Shown here in pieces: positions 51,210-59,201 of a DNA stretch of 64,000 nucleotides. The stretch spans positions 1 to 64,000 of the forward strand of contig DASPHG010000007.1 of assembly GCA_035629775.1 (NCBI GenBank). Reading direction: 5' to 3'. Origin of the DNA: DASPHG01 sp035629775. Lineage in GTDB: Bacteria > Actinomycetota > Thermoleophilia > Solirubrobacterales > Thermoleophilaceae. Position numbers and translations under genes: made by a program. The notes beneath the pieces are model-generated. The model was not told the origin of the DNA. It did no database searches and saw nothing but the letters and a program-made list of their open reading frames with translations. How positions within the stretch are numbered: position 1 is the stretch's first letter; each line of letters begins with the position of its first letter.

Positions 51210-51640
51210 CAGCCCACCACGTCCACACCCATGGACCGAGCGGTCCCGGCGATGATCTTCGAAGCCTGGTCCACGTCGTGGGCGTTCAGGTCCTCGAGCT
51301 TCTGCTCGGCGATCGCGCGGATCTGAGCCTTCGTGATCGTGCCGACCTTGTTGCGGTTCGGCTCGCCGGACCCCTTGTCCAGCCCGATCGCCTGCTTGAT
51401 GAGCACGGCGGCCGGCGGCGTCTTCGTGATGAAGGTGAACGAGCGGTCCTCGAAGACCGTGATCTCGACCGGGATGATCGTCCCGCCGCCCGCCTGGTCC
51501 TGCGTCTGGGCGTTGAACGCCTTGCAGAACTCCATGATGTTCACGCCGTGCTGGCCCAGGGCAGGGCCCACCGGCGGCGCCGGGTTGGCGGCACCCGCGG
51601 GGACCTGGAGCTTGATGAGAGTTAAGACCTTCTTAGCCAC
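51209..51640 (-). CDS. rplK: 50S ribosomal protein L11
   Basis: A 143 aa GTPase-associated-centre protein. KVLTLIKLQVPAGAANPAPP, VGPALGQHGVNIMEFCKAFN and the C-terminal rRNA-binding domain KAQIRAIAEQKLEDLNAHDV are canonical. GTG 51640 start. The only purine-rich candidates for ribosome binding lie in the tandem GAGCAAC heptads immediately upstream. Confidence 0.98.
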   Translation of the reverse strand: MAKKVLTLIKLQVPAGAANPAPPVGPALGQHGVNIMEFCKAFNAQTQDQAGGGTIIPVEITVFEDRSFTFITKTPPAAVLIKQAIGLDKGSGEPNRNKVGTITKAQIRAIAEQKLEDLNAHDVDQASKIIAGTARSMGVDVVG

Positions 51641-51642
51641 GC

Positions 51643-51670
51643 GTTGCTCGTTGCTCGTTGCTCGTTGCTA
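51643..51670. repeat. Heptanucleotide tandem repeat between nusG and rplK
   Basis: Four consecutive 7-bp units (GTTGCTC on plus, GAGCAAC on minus) at 51643-49, 51650-56, 51657-63 and 51664-70; the last differs at one base and contains the nusG stop codon. The array fills the whole 27-bp gap and forms the rplK translation-initiation region. Copy-number change would alter spacing between nusG and rplK without touching coding sequence. Confidence 0.9.
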
Positions 51671-52189
51671 GACCTTTTTTACCTGGTCGAAGCCCACCTC
51701 GACCGGGGTCTCGCGACCGAAGATTGACACGAGGACCTTCAGCTTCGCCGCGTCCTCGTTGATCTCGGAGATCTCGCCGGAGAAGTCGGACAGCGGGCCC
51801 GACACGACCTTGACGTTCTCGCCGATCGAGAACTGCGCCCGCGCGCGCGGCCGCTCGGCGGTCTCACGGTGCAGCAGGCGGTTGATCTCGTCCTGGGTGA
51901 GCGGGACCGGCTTGTTCTGCGGGCCGACGAAGCCCGTGACGCCCGGCGTGTTCTTGACGAGCGTCCAGGAGTCCTCGTTCAGGTCCATGTTCACGAGCAC
52001 GTAACCCGGCATGGTCCGCTTCTCGGTCTGGACCTTCTGGCCGTCCTTCATCTCGGACACGACCTCGGTCGGGATGACGACCTGCCGGACGTTCCGCTTC
52101 TGGTTCAGCGATACGACCCGGTGCTCCAGGTTGTGCTTGACCTTGTTCTCGTGGCCTGAGTAGGTGTTGACGGCGTACCAGCGGAACAT
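51668..52189 (-). CDS. nusG: Transcription termination/antitermination factor NusG
   Basis: A 173 aa protein with both domains. NGN: MFRWYAVNTYSGHENKVKHN, RTMPGYVLVNMDLNEDSW, TPGVTGFVG. KOW: FSIGENVKVVSGPLSDFSGE then FGRETPVEVGFDQVKKV. It lacks the long acidic N-terminal extension seen in many actinobacterial NusG proteins; the neighbouring SecE carries such an extension instead. It lies 3 bp downstream of secE. Confidence 0.97.
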   Translation of the reverse strand: MFRWYAVNTYSGHENKVKHNLEHRVVSLNQKRNVRQVVIPTEVVSEMKDGQKVQTEKRTMPGYVLVNMDLNEDSWTLVKNTPGVTGFVGPQNKPVPLTQDEINRLLHRETAERPRARAQFSIGENVKVVSGPLSDFSGEISEINEDAAKLKVLVSIFGRETPVEVGFDQVKKV

Positions 52190-52192
52190 TGC

Positions 52193-52711
52193 TCAGATGA
52201 TCTCGTCAATGACGCGCGAGAAGATGGCGTCCAGTAGGCCGAGGTAACCCCCGGCGATCAGTACAAACCCCAGAACGACGCCCGTCAGTGTGGTGACCTG
52301 CTTGCGGTCCGGCCACTGAACGCGCTGGAGCTCCGCCCAGACGTTCTGGAAGAAGTGCCAGACCTTACCGAGTCCGCTTCGCTGCTCACCGGCGGCCGCC
52401 GTGTCGCCGCCGCGCACTCCGCGCGGCCCCGTCGCGGTCTCGGGGGCGATCTCGTCGACGGGCTCGTCCGAGAAGGCCCCGGCCTCCTCCGCCTCGAGCT
52501 CGAGCTCGCGGTCCGCCGCCTCGTCGATGTCGTCGAGCTCGGACTCCTCGAGCGACTCGAGGAGCTCGTCCGAGCGGCCCAGCTCGTCGGGAGGCGCGCC
52601 GACCTGGAGGTCGACCTCCTCCTGAAGGTCGTCGCCCGGGGGGACCGATCCCTGCCGCGCTGCGCGGCGTGCCGCCTGCCGTTCCTTGGCCCGTTGCCGG
52701 TTGCGGGCCAT
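52193..52711 (-). CDS. secE: Preprotein translocase subunit SecE with long acidic N-terminal extension
   Basis: A 172 aa protein. The C-terminal 65 residues are SecE: the amphipathic helix FFQNVWAELQRVQWPDRKQV and one membrane helix TGVVLGFVLIAGGYLGLLDA. The first roughly 105 residues are a basic start (MARNRQRAKERQAARRAARQ) and then a strongly acidic, disordered-looking stretch (LLESLEESELDDIDEAADRE). Minimal SecE is about 60-130 aa, so the extension is notable. It starts 6 bp after the rpmG stop, in the usual rpmG-secE-nusG order. Confidence 0.95.
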   Translation of the reverse strand: MARNRQRAKERQAARRAARQGSVPPGDDLQEEVDLQVGAPPDELGRSDELLESLEESELDDIDEAADRELELEAEEAGAFSDEPVDEIAPETATGPRGVRGGDTAAAGEQRSGLGKVWHFFQNVWAELQRVQWPDRKQVTTLTGVVLGFVLIAGGYLGLLDAIFSRVIDEII

Positions 52712-52717
52712 GGCGGG

Positions 52718-52882
52718 CTAGCGGGTCTCCTTGTGCGGCGTGTGCTTGCTGCACCACCGGCAGTACTTGCGCAGCTCGATTCGATCCGGATTGTTCCGCT
52801 TGGACTTGTTGGTCTGGTAGTTGCGCCGCTTGCAGTCCTCGCAGGCGAGAGTCACGGCGATTCGGATGTCTCCGCGTGCCAC
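52718..52882 (-). CDS. rpmG: 50S ribosomal protein L33
   Basis: A 54 aa protein starting at GTG 52882 with GGAGG about 6 nt upstream. Sequence begins VARGDIRIAVTLACEDCKRR and ends CRWCSKHTPHKETR. Both CxxC pairs (CEDC and CRWC) are intact, so this is the zinc-binding C+ form. NYQTNKSKRNNPDRIELRKY is the family core. It is first in the rpmG-secE-nusG-rplKAJL transcription unit. Confidence 0.95.
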   Translation of the reverse strand: MARGDIRIAVTLACEDCKRRNYQTNKSKRNNPDRIELRKYCRWCSKHTPHKETR

Positions 52883-52932
52883 GGGTGCCTCCGGTCGAAA
52901 GAAAGACCTCGCAGGGAGCGAGGCCGAGGGGC

Positions 52933-52938
52933 AGTCTA
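52933..52938 (-). promoter_or_regulatory. Candidate -10 element of the rpmG-secE-nusG operon
   Basis: TAGACT on the minus strand lies 50 bp upstream of the rpmG start, in the gap after the phosphatase gene. The same TAGACT occurs ahead of tRNA-Tyr (62414-62419) and of the zinc-ribbon gene at 7200. The context CTAGACTGCC is shared with the tRNA-Tyr copy apart from neighbouring bases. No clear -35. Confidence 0.45.
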
Positions 52939-52951
52939 GCTCAGCGCGCCC

Positions 52952-54604
52952 TCACCGCAGTTGGCGCTCGCACACGTCGTGGAGCGTCGCCTCGCGCCAG
53001 TCCTCGGGGCGGGTCTTCTCGAGCCGGAAATGAGCCGCCGGGCCGTCGAGCTCGAGCGTCGCGACCTGGTTGTCGAACCACGGGCCCTCCGCCACCTGCC
53101 AGCGGATCCGGGCGGGGGGCACGCGTGCGCTGCGGCAGAGCAGACCACCGATCAGCTGGCCGGCGCGAGAGCTCGCGAAACGGACCATCCGCCGCTCGCC
53201 CGCACTCAGGCCGTTCCGGAAGGGCGAGCACGTCGCCTGGTGGACGACGCTCTCGGCCCCGACCGAGCTCCGGAAGGCGACCTCGGCCAGGTAGGCGTGG
53301 TGGACGTCGCCCGACAGGAGCGTGATCGTGGCCGGCGCCTGCCCCCGCTTCCCCGCGGCCACCTCTTCCAGCACCTCGGTGAACGGCTCGAACGAGCGCC
53401 GGAACGCCGCCCAGTGCTCTAGGTCGAGACTGCGCCTGACCTTCTCCCCCATCCCCTTCGCGCGCTCGCCCCAGGCGCCCTCGCAGACCGCCTCGTTCCA
53501 TGCCTCGAGCCCATGCTCGCCACCCGGTAGGAGGATCGGAAGCGAGCTCGCGATGAGGAGGTGCGTGAAGTCGCCGGTCACGTGGTCGAGGAACCACTCC
53601 CACTCCTCGTCGTCGACCATGGTCCGCGCGCCCGGGTCGAGCACCCGGCCCGCGCGCGAGTCCAGCACGATCAGGCGGACGGCGCCGTTGTCGCGGCAGT
53701 AGCTCCAGCGCGTCCCCTCGGTCTCGCGGTCGTTCTGAAGCGCGAACTCGTGGAGCAGCGGTGCGGCGTCGTCCGCCGCGCGCACGCGCGCGTACATCTC
53801 GTCGTCGGCCAGGTGGCTCGGCGACAGGTTCCCGAGGTGCTGGTAGATCCAGTAGCTCATGCCGGCGCCGGCGATCCGCTCGTCCCACCAGTCCTGGCGC
53901 TGGGCCTCGACGATCCAGTCGTGCGAGATGTTCCAGTCGTCGTGGACGTCGTGGTCGTCCCAGATCATCGGCGTGCGCACGTTGGCGAACAGCCAGCGGA
54001 TCCACGGGTCCCCCCACGACTCCCAGTACAGGCGCGTGTACTCCTCGAAGTCCTTCACCTCCTCGCCCGGCGGCTGCGAGGTGTCGCGGCGCGACCGGAT
54101 CCACTCGAGCGCCTTCAGCGAGACCTCGTCCGCATAGACCTGGTCGCCGAGCATGAGCAGCATGTCCGGCCATTCGTGCGGCTCCTGGTTGACCATGCGC
54201 CGCGCCAGCGCATAGAGGGCGTCGACCTCGCGGCCGCGCTCGTCGTCGTTCTTGGAGCACGTGTACGGCGGCTCATGCGGGAGCGCGACGCGGCACGAGC
54301 CGAAGCAGATCTTGAGCCGCCCCGTGTGGCCGGTCGTCCGGATCACCGAGGGCGGCAGCTCCGAGCCCGGATCCGGCCAGCGCCGCTCGCCGTCGAGGTG
54401 CACCTCGTACGGGTGAACGGAGTTCTCGTCGAGGCCGGTCACGTGCACGAGCGCGTAGTGGTGGCCGGCCACGTGGAACGTGCGCTGGGTCGAGCCGAGG
54501 ATCTCGACCTCGCACGCGGCGTCGGTCTCGACCCACACGGTCGCCTCGGTCGCGTCCACGTAGCGCAGCACCGGGCCGAGGATCAGCTGTGGCATGAACG
54601 GCAC
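52952..54604 (-). CDS. PhoD-like alkaline phosphatase/phosphodiesterase
   Basis: A 550 aa metallophosphatase of the PhoD superfamily, starting at ATG 54604 (ATG 54595 also fits, MPQLILGPVLRYVDATEATV). N-terminal fibronectin-like PhoD_N domain to about residue 100, then metal motifs CFGSCR, LLMLGDQVYADE, MIWDDHDVHDDWNISHDW and ITLLSGDVHHAYLAEV. No Tat or Sec signal peptide is visible, unlike secreted PhoD, so it is probably cytoplasmic like other bacterial PhoD-like proteins of unknown substrate. It lies upstream of rpmG with a 69-bp gap. Confidence 0.9.
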   Translation of the reverse strand: MPFMPQLILGPVLRYVDATEATVWVETDAACEVEILGSTQRTFHVAGHHYALVHVTGLDENSVHPYEVHLDGERRWPDPGSELPPSVIRTTGHTGRLKICFGSCRVALPHEPPYTCSKNDDERGREVDALYALARRMVNQEPHEWPDMLLMLGDQVYADEVSLKALEWIRSRRDTSQPPGEEVKDFEEYTRLYWESWGDPWIRWLFANVRTPMIWDDHDVHDDWNISHDWIVEAQRQDWWDERIAGAGMSYWIYQHLGNLSPSHLADDEMYARVRAADDAAPLLHEFALQNDRETEGTRWSYCRDNGAVRLIVLDSRAGRVLDPGARTMVDDEEWEWFLDHVTGDFTHLLIASSLPILLPGGEHGLEAWNEAVCEGAWGERAKGMGEKVRRSLDLEHWAAFRRSFEPFTEVLEEVAAGKRGQAPATITLLSGDVHHAYLAEVAFRSSVGAESVVHQATCSPFRNGLSAGERRMVRFASSRAGQLIGGLLCRSARVPPARIRWQVAEGPWFDNQVATLELDGPAAHFRLEKTRPEDWREATLHDVCERQLR

Positions 54605-54643
54605 CTACCCCGGGTACTCGTCGCGCAAGCGAGAGGAGGACGG

Positions 54644-55066
54644 ATGTCTGAGGAAGAGCGCACCGAGGACGGCGCCGCTGCGAAGGCGCAGGCCGCCGAG
54701 GAGGAGCAGGACGAGGCCAAGGAGGAGATGGAGCAGCTCGAGGAGGATCCGCCCGAGAAGCTCGAGGACTGGCCCGATGGAAAGGCCAAGTACGAGACCT
54801 TCGGCGGTCCCGAGGGCGAGCACTCCTACGAGGAGGGGCCGGAGCAGAAGCTCGGGCAGTCGGGGGTTCGGCACCACGACGACGGTTCGGTCTCGGTCGA
54901 CGGCGAGAAGGTCGATAACCCGGACGATTACAAGGGCGACCCGATCCCGGGCGGCCCGACCGACCCGAACTCACCTGAGCTCGCCGGCGAGAAGGACGAG
55001 AACGAGGGCGACACCGAGGACACGAGCGAGGGCGGCACTGACGACGAGAGCGAGGGCGGCTCCTAG
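54644..55066 (+). CDS. Very acidic, probably disordered protein
   Basis: A 140 aa protein from ATG 54644 with GAGGAGG about 7 nt upstream; the much longer open frame before it is antisense to the phosphatase. MSEEERTEDGAAAKAQAAEE is followed by Glu/Asp-rich sequence, a short more ordered stretch (GKAKYETFGGPEGEHSYEEG; SGVRHHDDGSVSVDGEKV) and an acidic Gly/Ser tail. No Cys, no membrane helix. The middle motif might be a small conserved domain; I cannot name it. Its stop overlaps the stop of the opposite-strand acyl-CoA synthetase gene by four bases. Confidence 0.75.
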   Translation: MSEEERTEDGAAAKAQAAEEEQDEAKEEMEQLEEDPPEKLEDWPDGKAKYETFGGPEGEHSYEEGPEQKLGQSGVRHHDDGSVSVDGEKVDNPDDYKGDPIPGGPTDPNSPELAGEKDENEGDTEDTSEGGTDDESEGGS

Positions 55067-57159
55067 GCCGCCGCGCCCTCCTTCTCCTCGTGCTGCTCCT
55101 TCAGCTCGCGCTTCAGCACCTTGCCGGTGGCGTTGCGGGGTAGCTCGTCGATGAACTCGACGTCGCGCGGGACCTTGTAGCGCGCGAGGTTCGCCTTGAC
55201 CGCGCTCTTGATCGAGTCCTCCGTGACCTTCGCGCCCTTCTTCTTCACGACGTAGGCCTTCAGGCGCTGGCCGAACTTCTCGTCGTCGACGCCGATCACG
55301 GCGACCTCGTCGACGCCGTCCTGGCGCGCGATCAGGTCCTCGACCTCCTGCGGGAAGACGTTCTCCCCGCCCGAGACGATCATGTCGTCGTCGCGGCCCT
55401 CGACGAACAGGCGGCCCTGGTCGTCGATGTGGCCCACGTCGCCGCTCGACATCAGCCCGTCGATCATGTCCTTCGAGCCGCCACCGGTGTAGCCCTCGAA
55501 GAGCATGTCGTTCGCGACGAAGATCCGGCCGGTCTCGCCTCCCGGCAGCTCGCGGCCGTTCTCGTCGTAGATCCGCAGCGTCGTGCCGAGCGGCGCCTTG
55601 CCGGCGGTGCCCGGCGCGGCGCGCAGGTCAGCCGGCGTCGCGATGGTGGCCCACGCGACCTCGGTGGAGCCGTAGAGGTTGTAGACGACGTCGCCGAACT
55701 CATCCATGAACTTGATCGCGAGGTCGCCGGGCAGCGCGGAGCCCGACACCGGCACGGTCCGCAGCGAGGACGTGTCGTACTTCGAGCGGACCTCCTCGGG
55801 CAGGTCGAGGACCCGCTGGAGCATCACCGGCACCATCGGGCACGAGGTGCACTCGTGCTGGGCGATCGCCGACAGCGTGCCCTCGGGGTCGAACTTGCGC
55901 TGGAGCACGTAGGTCGAGTGCAGGAGCATCCCGAGCGTGAAGTGGGCGAAGCCCCACGAGTGGAAGAGCGGCGCGGCGATCATCGTGCGCTCGCCCGCCT
56001 TCAACGGGATCCGCGACAGCAGCGCGATCGCCGGGCTGAGCCCCTCCGGCTGCTTGCGCGTGGCCCCCTTCGGCGTCCCCGTGGTGCCGGAGGTGAGGAT
56101 CACGACGCGGCCGTACTCCTCGGGCGGCACCGGCCGGGCGGCGTCGCCCGACTCGATCAGCTCCTCGAGCGTGGGGTCATCCGGCGAGTCGTCCTCGACC
56201 CAGGCGACGAAGCGCTTGCGGCGCTTGCCGGCGTCCTCGAGCAGCTCGGCGAACTCCTGGTCGTAGACGATCGCGGCCGGCTTCTCGCGCTTCACGACCT
56301 CGGTGAGCTGCGGACCTGCGAACGCCGTGTTCAGGTAGAGGGCGTGCGCGCCGATCTTCGAGGCCGCGACCGTCGCCTCGATGAAGCCGCGGTGGTTGCG
56401 GCACATGATCGCGACGCCGTCGCCCTCGCCGAGCCCGGCGTCGAGCCACGCGTTCGCCAGCGCATTCGTGCGCTCGTGCACCTCGCCGAAGGTGAGCGTG
56501 CCGAGCTCGTCGATGATCGCCTGGTGCTGCGGGCGCTGGATCGCGTTGGTCGTGTAGCCGGCGGCCGGCGTCGGCCCGAGGCGCTTGTACGCAACGAGCG
56601 CGCGCGCCATCCGGTCGGGGCGCGTCGGACGCGCGATGCCCGAGGTGACCGCGACCCGCACCGTCTCGGCGGCCTGGCTCGCAAGTGCGACCGGGTTGAA
56701 GCGCTCCGACTTCGATGACATCTCTTCTCCTTCGATCGTCGCCTTGAGGTTCTCGAGTATGCGTTTGAGGTTGCCCCGCACCGCGTAAGCGGACACCCGG
56801 TCCGAGATCATGCCGAGTACACCACCGGGCGCGTGATAGGAGAGCCGCAGCTCGACCCGCGTGGTGCCGTCCTCCTGGGTCCGCAGGCGCCACCGCCCGC
56901 GCTGGTCGATGCCGGTGACGCTGGTCCACGCCATGTCGCAGCACTCGTCCCACTCCACCACCTCGACCAGCCCGCCGATCTCGGCCGATCCCACGGCCAT
57001 CCGCATCGTGTAGCGCGCGCCCATTCCGCGGTCCTTCTCGCCCTCGGGCTCCCAGCGCGTGATCGACTCCGCGAAGCGCGTGTACTGATCGGGGTCGGTG
57101 ACGACCGCCCAGATCTCGCTCGCGGGCGCGTCGATCGCGACGCTCTCGGTCAGCCGCAT
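55063..57159 (-). CDS. SRPBCC domain fused to fatty acyl-CoA synthetase
   Basis: A 698 aa two-domain protein. Residues 1-145 form a START/SRPBCC lipid-binding fold (MRLTESVAIDAPASEIWAVV, RVELRLSYHAPGGVLGMISD). After a linker (GEEMSSKSERFNPVALASQA) comes an AMP-forming acyl-CoA synthetase: P-loop ILTSGTTGTPKGATR, YNLYGSTEVAWATIATP, DVGHIDDQGRLFVEGRDDDM, SGGENVFPQEVEDL and catalytic Lys in PRNATGKVLKREL. It probably activates free fatty acids as CoA thioesters, with the SRPBCC part possibly capturing the lipid. It follows the acyltransferase gene by 1 bp. Confidence 0.93.
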   Translation of the reverse strand: MRLTESVAIDAPASEIWAVVTDPDQYTRFAESITRWEPEGEKDRGMGARYTMRMAVGSAEIGGLVEVVEWDECCDMAWTSVTGIDQRGRWRLRTQEDGTTRVELRLSYHAPGGVLGMISDRVSAYAVRGNLKRILENLKATIEGEEMSSKSERFNPVALASQAAETVRVAVTSGIARPTRPDRMARALVAYKRLGPTPAAGYTTNAIQRPQHQAIIDELGTLTFGEVHERTNALANAWLDAGLGEGDGVAIMCRNHRGFIEATVAASKIGAHALYLNTAFAGPQLTEVVKREKPAAIVYDQEFAELLEDAGKRRKRFVAWVEDDSPDDPTLEELIESGDAARPVPPEEYGRVVILTSGTTGTPKGATRKQPEGLSPAIALLSRIPLKAGERTMIAAPLFHSWGFAHFTLGMLLHSTYVLQRKFDPEGTLSAIAQHECTSCPMVPVMLQRVLDLPEEVRSKYDTSSLRTVPVSGSALPGDLAIKFMDEFGDVVYNLYGSTEVAWATIATPADLRAAPGTAGKAPLGTTLRIYDENGRELPGGETGRIFVANDMLFEGYTGGGSKDMIDGLMSSGDVGHIDDQGRLFVEGRDDDMIVSGGENVFPQEVEDLIARQDGVDEVAVIGVDDEKFGQRLKAYVVKKKGAKVTEDSIKSAVKANLARYKVPRDVEFIDELPRNATGKVLKRELKEQHEEKEGAAA

Positions 57160-57160
57160 G

Positions 57161-58111
57161 TCAGCCGATCACCGGAAGGCGCCGCTCCTGGGCGAGCGCG
57201 TCGAGGGTGGCCTGCATGCGGCCGACGATCGACTCGTAGGCCTCGTCCAGGTCGGGCTCCGGGCCGAACTCGTCGCGCAGGTCGATCGGGTCGAGCACCT
57301 GGATCGTGATCTTCGCGGGGAGTGGCAGGTGGCCGAGCATGTCGCCGACGTTCAGGCCCCACGGCAGCGCGATCGAGATCGGCAGCACCTTCAGGCGGAA
57401 CAGCCGGTCGAGCATGAACAGCTTGGCGAGGCGCTCGCCGCGCGAGAGGAAGAGTGCGGTCTCCTGGCCGCCGATCGAGACGACGGGGACGATCGGCACG
57501 CCCTTCGCCAGCGCCAGCCGGATGAAGCCCTTCCGGCCGCCGAAGTCGACCTTCGCCGACTCCCAGGACGGGCGATGCACCTCGTAGTCGCCGCCCGGGT
57601 AGACGAGGAGCGCCGCGCCCTTGTCGAGCGCCTTCTCGGCGTTCTGGGGTGAGGCGGCGACCGTGCCGTACTTGCGTAGGGAGCCCAGCCCCGGCATCGC
57701 CAGCACGAGGTTGTGCGCGAGCTGGAAGAAGCGCCGTTCGACTCCGAAGTAGGTGGTGAAGGCGAGCGTGAAGACGTGGGTATCGGGAGTCAGGTTGCCG
57801 CCGGAGTGGTTCCCCACGAGCAGCACCGGCCCGCTGGCCGGGATGCGGTCGAGCCCGCGGACGTCGGCGCGGAAGTAGTAGCTCGCGAGCATCCACAGGC
57901 CGGGGAGCGTCTCGCGGATGTAGTCGGTGTCGCGCTCGTCGAGGTCGGCCTTCGGGATGCGCGACTGGGCGAGGTTCGAGATCACGCGCGCGACGCGCGC
58001 GCCGAGCTGGATCGCACGCGCCCCACCGTTCGCCGCGGCGTGCGGATCGCCGCCGTTGGGGGACGCACCGTTCGTGCTGGTCGTCGTGCTCTGTTCCGTT
58101 TGTCCGGCCAT
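57161..58111 (-). CDS. 1-acyl-glycerol-phosphate acyltransferase-like protein
   Basis: A 316 aa PlsC/DAGAT-type acyltransferase from ATG 58111. The active-site block is VLLVGNHSGGNLTPDTHVFT, with the His of NHSGG and an Asp seven positions later in place of the compact HX4D. LLVYPGGDYEVHRPSWESAK and IPIVPVVSIGG (read as GVPIVPVVSIGGQETALF) are the family's second and third blocks. It likely acylates lysophospholipids or diacylglycerol with acyl-CoA supplied by the coupled synthetase. A Ser/Thr/Asn/Gly-rich N-terminus of about 30 residues is atypical. Confidence 0.88.
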   Translation of the reverse strand: MAGQTEQSTTTSTNGASPNGGDPHAAANGGARAIQLGARVARVISNLAQSRIPKADLDERDTDYIRETLPGLWMLASYYFRADVRGLDRIPASGPVLLVGNHSGGNLTPDTHVFTLAFTTYFGVERRFFQLAHNLVLAMPGLGSLRKYGTVAASPQNAEKALDKGAALLVYPGGDYEVHRPSWESAKVDFGGRKGFIRLALAKGVPIVPVVSIGGQETALFLSRGERLAKLFMLDRLFRLKVLPISIALPWGLNVGDMLGHLPLPAKITIQVLDPIDLRDEFGPEPDLDEAYESIVGRMQATLDALAQERRLPVIG

Positions 58112-58148
58112 CCCTCTCCGCCCGAAAGCCTTCCCGGACCCCGCGAGC

Positions 58149-59201
58149 TTACGCGCGCTGGCCGATCTGGGGCCAGGTGAGCGGCGGCCCGTCCGGCTGC
58201 GCGATCTTGTACGGCTCGCCGGCGGGCAGGTCGCGCAGCAGCTCCCGGACACCCGCCGCGCGCAGCTGGCGGGCGACCGTGCTGGTGGCGGTCCGGATCA
58301 CCGCGTTGCGGTTCCGCGTGGACATGAGGTTGGCGCCCATGACGGCGTGGTCCTCGTCGGTCGGCTGGACGAGCACGACCTCGGCGCCGGCCGCGCGGAG
58401 GAGCTTCGCCTCGCTGCCGAGCACGCGACCGCTCGTCCGCCGGAAGACGTGGGCGATCTGGTGGGCGGGGTTCCACGCCTGCGGCGGGTGGAGCGACGAG
58501 GTCGGGTTGAGGCAGATGACGAGGTCCGGCGGGTCCTCGCAGAGCAGGTCGAGGTTCGAGGTCGACCAGACGCCGCCGTCCACGTACCGCCCATCGCCGA
58601 TCGTCACCGCGCGATAGAAGCCCGGGATCGCCGTGGAGGCGGCGACGGCGTCGGCGATGTCGGCTGCGGCCTGGTCCGGTCGGCCGAAGGCGACGCGGCG
58701 CCCGGTCGAGTAGTCGCAGGCGACGACCCACAGGCTGGAGTGGTCGGGCCAGGGGCCGGCGACCGCGCGCCGGACGGTGTCCCTGATCGGATCGTTCGAG
58801 ATCATGCCCTCGGGCAGGAGGCCGCAGATGACCGCGGTCGGCGTGTGGCGGTTGGGGCGCCCGAGGCCGTGGAGGATCATCGCCACCGAGCCCGGCCATG
58901 GCCGCGGGACGCGCCGCTCGAACCGAAAGAGCGCGCCGCCCGAGCGATCGGCGTCGGCGGCGGGCCGCCCATCCGGGCCCTCGAGCCCCTCGAACACCTC
59001 GCCGGCCGAGTGGGCGACCATGAACCACGGCGGGATGTCGGCCGCGAGCAGCGTGCCCATCAGCGCCCCGGCGGAGGTTCCGACGATCCGGTCGGCGGTG
59101 CTCGGATCCCAACCGGTCTCGCGCGCGAGCGCGTCGAGCCCGCCCGTCAGCCAGGCGCCGCCCATGACGCCGCCTGCGCCCAGTACGAGTCCGACCCTCA
59201 C
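58149..59201 (-). CDS. Patatin-like phospholipase/lipid acyl hydrolase
   Basis: A 350 aa protein from GTG 59201, overlapping the L,D-transpeptidase stop (GTGA). Oxyanion Gly-rich loop VGLVLGAGGVMGGAWLTGGL, nucleophile elbow IVGTSAGALMG (Ser of GTSAG) and the dyad Asp in YVDGGVWSTSN (DGG). It is a cytoplasmic member similar to RssA/YjjU types. With the downstream acyltransferase and acyl-CoA synthetase it makes a lipid remodelling set: hydrolyse, reactivate, re-acylate. Confidence 0.92.
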   Translation of the reverse strand: MRVGLVLGAGGVMGGAWLTGGLDALARETGWDPSTADRIVGTSAGALMGTLLAADIPPWFMVAHSAGEVFEGLEGPDGRPAADADRSGGALFRFERRVPRPWPGSVAMILHGLGRPNRHTPTAVICGLLPEGMISNDPIRDTVRRAVAGPWPDHSSLWVVACDYSTGRRVAFGRPDQAAADIADAVAASTAIPGFYRAVTIGDGRYVDGGVWSTSNLDLLCEDPPDLVICLNPTSSLHPPQAWNPAHQIAHVFRRTSGRVLGSEAKLLRAAGAEVVLVQPTDEDHAVMGANLMSTRNRNAVIRTATSTVARQLRAAGVRELLRDLPAGEPYKIAQPDGPPLTWPQIGQRA

